From the NCBI GenBank assembly GCA_029891385.1, contig CM057233.1:29804540-29868539 (forward strand): a DNA stretch of 64,000 bases, read 5' to 3'. The DNA comes from Erythroxylum novogranatense (lineage: Eukaryota; Streptophyta; Magnoliopsida; Malpighiales; Erythroxylaceae). Position numbers and translations under genes: made by a program. Below, piece by piece: positions 60,811 through 64,000 of the stretch. Position 1 is the stretch's first letter, and each line of letters opens with the position of its first letter. The notes beneath the pieces were generated by a model. That model searched no databases. It was given only the letters and a program-made list of their open reading frames with translations, and was not told the DNA's origin.

Positions 60811-63373
60811 CTGTTTATCAACAATATCATCTTAATTTCAGCAGATACAGGCACAAACTGATTTAATAACAACGTCAAAGTGATTTTTTTGCACCTAATA
60901 AATAGATAGGGTTTTTTTGGTTTGGTTAGTGGATCCAACGAATTAAACTAACTAGTTACCTTGATGCCATAATTAAGAAGATAAAAAAGGCAGTCTCGCT
61001 AATGGCAAAGCCTTCGATCTTCTTTTCTGCATGTAGGCCTACAAGCAAGTCTAATTTTTCGACATCAAGTCCATAAACTTTACCAAGGGCTTCAATGGCC
61101 TCTTCATCATCTGTCAGGTCTTCCCACTTATTAATAGGAATCATTAACATGCTCCTCCGGAACTCATTGTACCGAGGGACTCCCCTTTCCCTATCCCTAT
61201 AAACTGGTACAAGGCATGCAAGAAACAGTTAATGTTATGCATGTAAAAGATGGTGATAAAGAGTAATTTGTTGAAGAAACAGAAATGAAAATTTTGAAAG
61301 TGATCGATTACTTTCTAGAGCTGCCAAATCAACAGGATCTGGTCTATCTTCTCCGTTGGTATCTTGAGGAACAAGGTTTCTCATCCATGATGGATAGTTC
61401 CATAACGTAAGAGCTCCACATGCCTGATGTCCCAGAGATACCATCATTTGTTCCTTTCCAATTTTTATCAGCCTTCTCTGCCCTTGTTTCCCTATCATTT
61501 CTGGCATAGGCACCCTGGAAAGTTCACAATAGAGAGAGTCACGATTGTCGTAAACATGCTTAGCATCAACGAATTCTAGTCGAAAGCTACAAACGAAGAT
61601 TCTGTCTATCAAATTTCAATTTCTGATGCCGTCATTCGGAGTATGGATGTTATAGGTACATAAAGATATATATTTATATATATATTGCACGTTAATTCAA
61701 CATATTTTGAGCACGATTAAGCACTAGAAGGAGGAAGAGGTAGAGGCATTACTCTTCTAGAATTGGTGGGGTTTGGTATTCTGTATTAGTCGCGGATTCG
61801 ATATCCCTTAGGATGAGCGTTTCAGGTAGAAGTGAGTGCATCCTGTAGACACTTACGAACTCTTCAGTCAGTGAATAGGGAACTCCATGATTTTCTGGTT
61901 GTTTATTACCCACGAAGCCACTTAGGGTTGATCCACCAATATGTCCAAATAAATCCTTGAACTTCTTCCCTAGAAGTCCGTACCTGTAGCACAGTGCATT
62001 AGATTTAAGGCAAATGTAATCAAGTAATTCGAGGGCAATCTGTTGAAACAACAATCTAAGTTCATTCATTTCCCTTGCTTTTTACTATGTGATGAAATAG
62101 TGTCTCACCAGTTGGCTCTCATTCCTGCAAGGAGAGTATTGGTCTTTAATAGTTCAACAGTCCAATCAATGGTGTGAATTTTAGCCATTACAGCCGAAGT
62201 TACCAGCCTTGCATGACGGTACAGCTTCTCATCGTCAAAGTCGGGGTAATTTTCCTGAAAACAGTAGCAAATACAAGCCATCCTGATCTTGTTAAATATA
62301 TCAATCCCTCTTTTTCTAGTTCTAGGAAATGAATAAATTTGGTAACTCAGCAACTTTATTTTTCCAAAGTAAATTCAGCTACATTATTTCACGTTTAAAA
62401 CAGTAAAATATCTTATGTGCAGCTTGAATTTAATTTTCTGGAAGCGTGCGTTGGAGATTTAAGTACGTAAAGTGGATAAACTATAAAGGATTGACTACCT
62501 TCCTGACTTGCCATACCAATTTTGTGAAGGATTACTTACCTTAAGCATGTCGCACACAGCGTTGTGTTCTTGGACAAACAAAGACTGCAATAAGGTCAAG
62601 CCTGCCCATGAATTTTTTACGTCGCCTGCGACAGGTATCCAGTGTTCATCATGCTCAAGGAGACCGTTTCCTGAAATTTTTAACTTGCCGTCTCTGCATG
62701 TTCTCACCCTTCTCAATCCATGTTCATTGTTTCCATAAATCGTACTTCCGTCCCTGTTTTAATCTTTAGAGGCTCAAATACATGTAATATTTAGTCGAAA
62801 CATGTGTATATTTAGTCGAAACATGTGTATACTTACCACCAGGCTGTTCTCGTATTCAGAGTTCCTGTCTCAATAGGATAAGAACCTGTGGAAATTTCTT
62901 TGGTCCTGTAGAACTTGAAAGACTTATTCCACGGACACCCAGTTGCAGTTTCTTCATCACTTACTTCGATTTCTACCTGCTAGAAAAGAATGTGATACCA
63001 TAGACATTACTAGAGCGAGCTCAATTACGCGCTTGTTGGGCGTCCACTCAAAAATATACATCGCTGATCTTTTCATTGTTTTGCAAAGAAAACTTGAATC
63101 AGTTTGAGGGGTTAGTGTGTTTTTTGTTGTTATCATTCAACTCATAATATTGATACATCAATTGAAGTCTAGTTATAGGTGTCAAGTCTGAAAGTTACTA
63201 TATGCTAAATATTGACTTGTTACCTGTTGGGTATCCTCCATATGATCAATCCAATCATGAATCATGAATTGTATCCAAGTGCTCGCTATCATATTGAATT
63301 GCTTTCCATAGTCTTTGAAAGTTGTCCTCGTCAAAAGTTTGCCGGCCACCAGTGTTGGATGGGGATCTAGCAA
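60582..63373 (-). CDS. DOX1: Alpha-dioxygenase (fatty acid), 5' end outside window
   Basis: A haem fatty-acid alpha-dioxygenase of the plant PIOX/alpha-DOX family, related to animal cyclooxygenases. It adds O2 to the alpha carbon of fatty acids, giving 2-hydroperoxides in defence oxylipin metabolism. Eight exons joined at GT-AG sites keep one frame of 518 residues: 63224-63373, 62837-62976, 62540-62753, 62109-62254, 61753-61983, 61312-61514, 60960-61203, 60582-60810. Visible residues: distal haem His in FMIHDW (39), the carboxylate-pocket His in AKIHTIDW (195), catalytic Tyr and proximal His in VYRMHSLLP (263, 266). The family is ~640 residues, so ~123 N-terminal residues are missing. The first exon starts behind a good acceptor (pyrimidine tract, GCAAG), so upstream exons may lie beyond 64000. 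No stop or frameshift is seen. DOX1 versus DOX2 paralogue not resolved. Confidence 0.95.
60960..61203 (-). other. DOX1: alpha-DOX exon 60960-61203
   Basis: Encodes IYRDRERGVPRYNEFRR, MLMIPINKWEDLTDDEEA and EKKIEGFAISETAFFIFLIMAS. The acceptor GTACCAG at 61204 was preferred over TTTATAG six bases later because it keeps the conserved IY before RDRER. Donor AG|GTAACT. Confidence 0.92.
61312..61514 (-). other. DOX1: alpha-DOX exon 61312-61514
   Basis: Encodes VPMPEMIGKQGQ...KEQMMVSLGHQACGALTLWNYPSWMR...DRPDPVDLAALE plus one base. Acceptor TTTCCAG, donor A|GTAATC. Confidence 0.92.
61753..61983 (-). other. DOX1: alpha-DOX exon with catalytic Tyr and proximal His
   Basis: Encodes YGLLGKKFKDLFGH...NHGVPYSLTEEFVSVYRMHSLLPE...PPILE. 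The YRMH motif supplies the radical-forming Tyr and the proximal haem His. Acceptor GCTACAG, donor GA|GTAATG. Confidence 0.93.
62109..62254 (-). other. DOX1: alpha-DOX exon 62109-62254
   Basis: Encodes ENYPDFDDEKLYRHARLV...AKIHTIDWTVELLKTNTLLAGMRAN plus two bases of Trp. Contains the His thought to contact the fatty-acid carboxylate. Acceptor TTTTCAG, donor TG|GTGAGA. Confidence 0.92.
62540..62753 (-). other. DOX1: alpha-DOX exon 62540-62753
   Basis: Completes WWDGSTIYG and encodes RVRTCRDGKLKI, HDEHWIPVAGD, NSWAGLTLLQSLFVQEHNAVCDMLK. Acceptor AAACAG, donor AAG|GTAAGT. Confidence 0.92.
62837..62976 (-). other. DOX1: alpha-DOX exon 62837-62976
   Basis: Encodes VEIEVSDEETATGCPW... to RTAW plus two bases of the next Trp codon. 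Acceptor TCTAGCAG, donor TG|GTAAGT. Matches the family stretch between the distal-His helix and WWD.S.IYG. Confidence 0.9.
63224..63373 (-). other. DOX1: alpha-DOX exon with distal haem ligand
   Basis: Encodes LLDPHPTLVAGKLL... to HMEDTQQ, 50 codons in phase 0. Holds GKQFNMIAS and WIQFMIHDWIDH with the distal His. Acceptor GCAAG at 63374; donor CAG|GTAACA at 63223. Confidence 0.9.
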
Positions 63374-64000
63374 CTTGCATTAAACAAATTGACGATTGAA
63401 AAAGAGAAGAGAAGCACTACAAAATTTGTGAAGTAGACAAGTATTAATTCAGGGATATTTTTGAACATGACTTGAGACCAATCATATTTGTGAACATCCT
63501 TAAGAATTATTAACTAGATCATATTACAAAAATTCTCAGGATTAAGTTGTCAATATCATACTAAAACATTAAAAAGTAAATATTTTAAATATAAAAGTTA
63601 TTCTAAAATATTTTCCAGGTGAAAATCATAGTTATATATTTTAATAACTAAATATTGAAGAAATAAATATATATTTAATAAATAAATATTATTTAAAATT
63701 GAAATTCAAATCATTTAAAATATTTTGAAAATTAAAGAATGGATAAAAACTCCAATACTCCATTTTGGAGATGCTGCACTACTTTTACTCTAACCTACAA
63801 CTCTATTTTTCACACCAAAAGGAATATTCTTAATCTATTTCATTTTTCCTTTTATTTTATTATCAATATTACTTTATAAAATTTACCAAACTTTATTTTT
63901 CGTGTTCATTTTATTCACAACATTATTGTTGTTATATTTTTCTGTTAATAAATAATAAAAATAAAATTTAAACTAAACTATAATTTGTTATTTGATAATA
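63374..64000 (-). other. Intron or 5' flank of alpha-DOX
   Basis: AT-rich, with a pyrimidine tract before the acceptor at 63374 (minus CTTCTCTTCTCTTTTTC). I find no exon for the missing N-terminal residues here, so this is intron if the gene is intact. Confidence 0.6.

Noticed and set aside
61195..61203. Alternative acceptor TTTATAG for the alpha-DOX exon
   Set aside because: It would keep the frame but delete two residues (IY) conserved before RDRER; the acceptor at 61204 gives the family sequence.

Overview
This is a plant nuclear window, most likely from a eudicot. Its only cellular gene is a spliced alpha-dioxygenase (alpha-DOX/PIOX type) on the minus strand near the right end. Almost everything else is transposable-element DNA of plant type: Ty3/Gypsy chromoviruses, Ty1/Copia, LINE, hAT and Athila-like remnants. 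The species cannot be named from the sequence alone.

Layout. 1-24.2 kb: two large non-coding LTR elements in minus orientation, resembling LARDs (large retrotransposon derivatives). LARD-1 (1-9610) is cut by the window edge. LARD-2 (10043-22044) is complete, with ~4.2 kb LTRs, a 3.6 kb non-coding interior and a perfect 5-bp target duplication AATAC. Both sit inside an LTR of a chromovirus family called here LTR-A (pieces 9611-10042 and 22045-24217). 24.2-33.1 kb: a decayed minus-strand Copia element; its 5' LTR is split by a second LTR-A copy (30134-32925) that looks like a solo LTR. 33.1-35.0 kb: a LINE reverse-transcriptase fragment and the 3' part of another Copia. 35.0-38.8 kb: the 5' part of a plus-strand Gypsy (Gypsy-D: LTR, PBS, gag, start of protease). 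38.8-45.3 kb: a minus-strand chromovirus (Gypsy-A) with gag, protease, RT, RNase H, integrase and a degenerate chromodomain-like tail, carrying many stops. 45.3-50.7 kb: Element C, with a 4.35 kb LTR, a 0.67 kb interior and a truncated partner LTR. 50.7-60.5 kb: AT-rich DNA with a hAT transposase remnant, a TIR-bounded element around a long ATT/ACT microsatellite, and Athila-like remnants. 60.5-63.4 kb: eight exons of alpha-DOX covering the catalytic domain; the first ~123 residues are not in the window.

The most interesting signal lies inside the LTRs. Four LTR families that differ over most of their length share one layout: a strong 5' splice site, a short middle exon, and a last 3' splice site preceded by a small hairpin whose 3' edge is 23-25 nt from the AG. 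The hairpin stem changes by compensating base pairs between families. Three families also carry GC-rich palindromic repeat clusters inside the predicted first intron. The LARDs keep the last codons of a chromovirus pol ORF, which overlap the polypurine tract, so they were probably mobilised by relatives of Gypsy-A. All domain names rest on motif recognition by eye; no database search was run.
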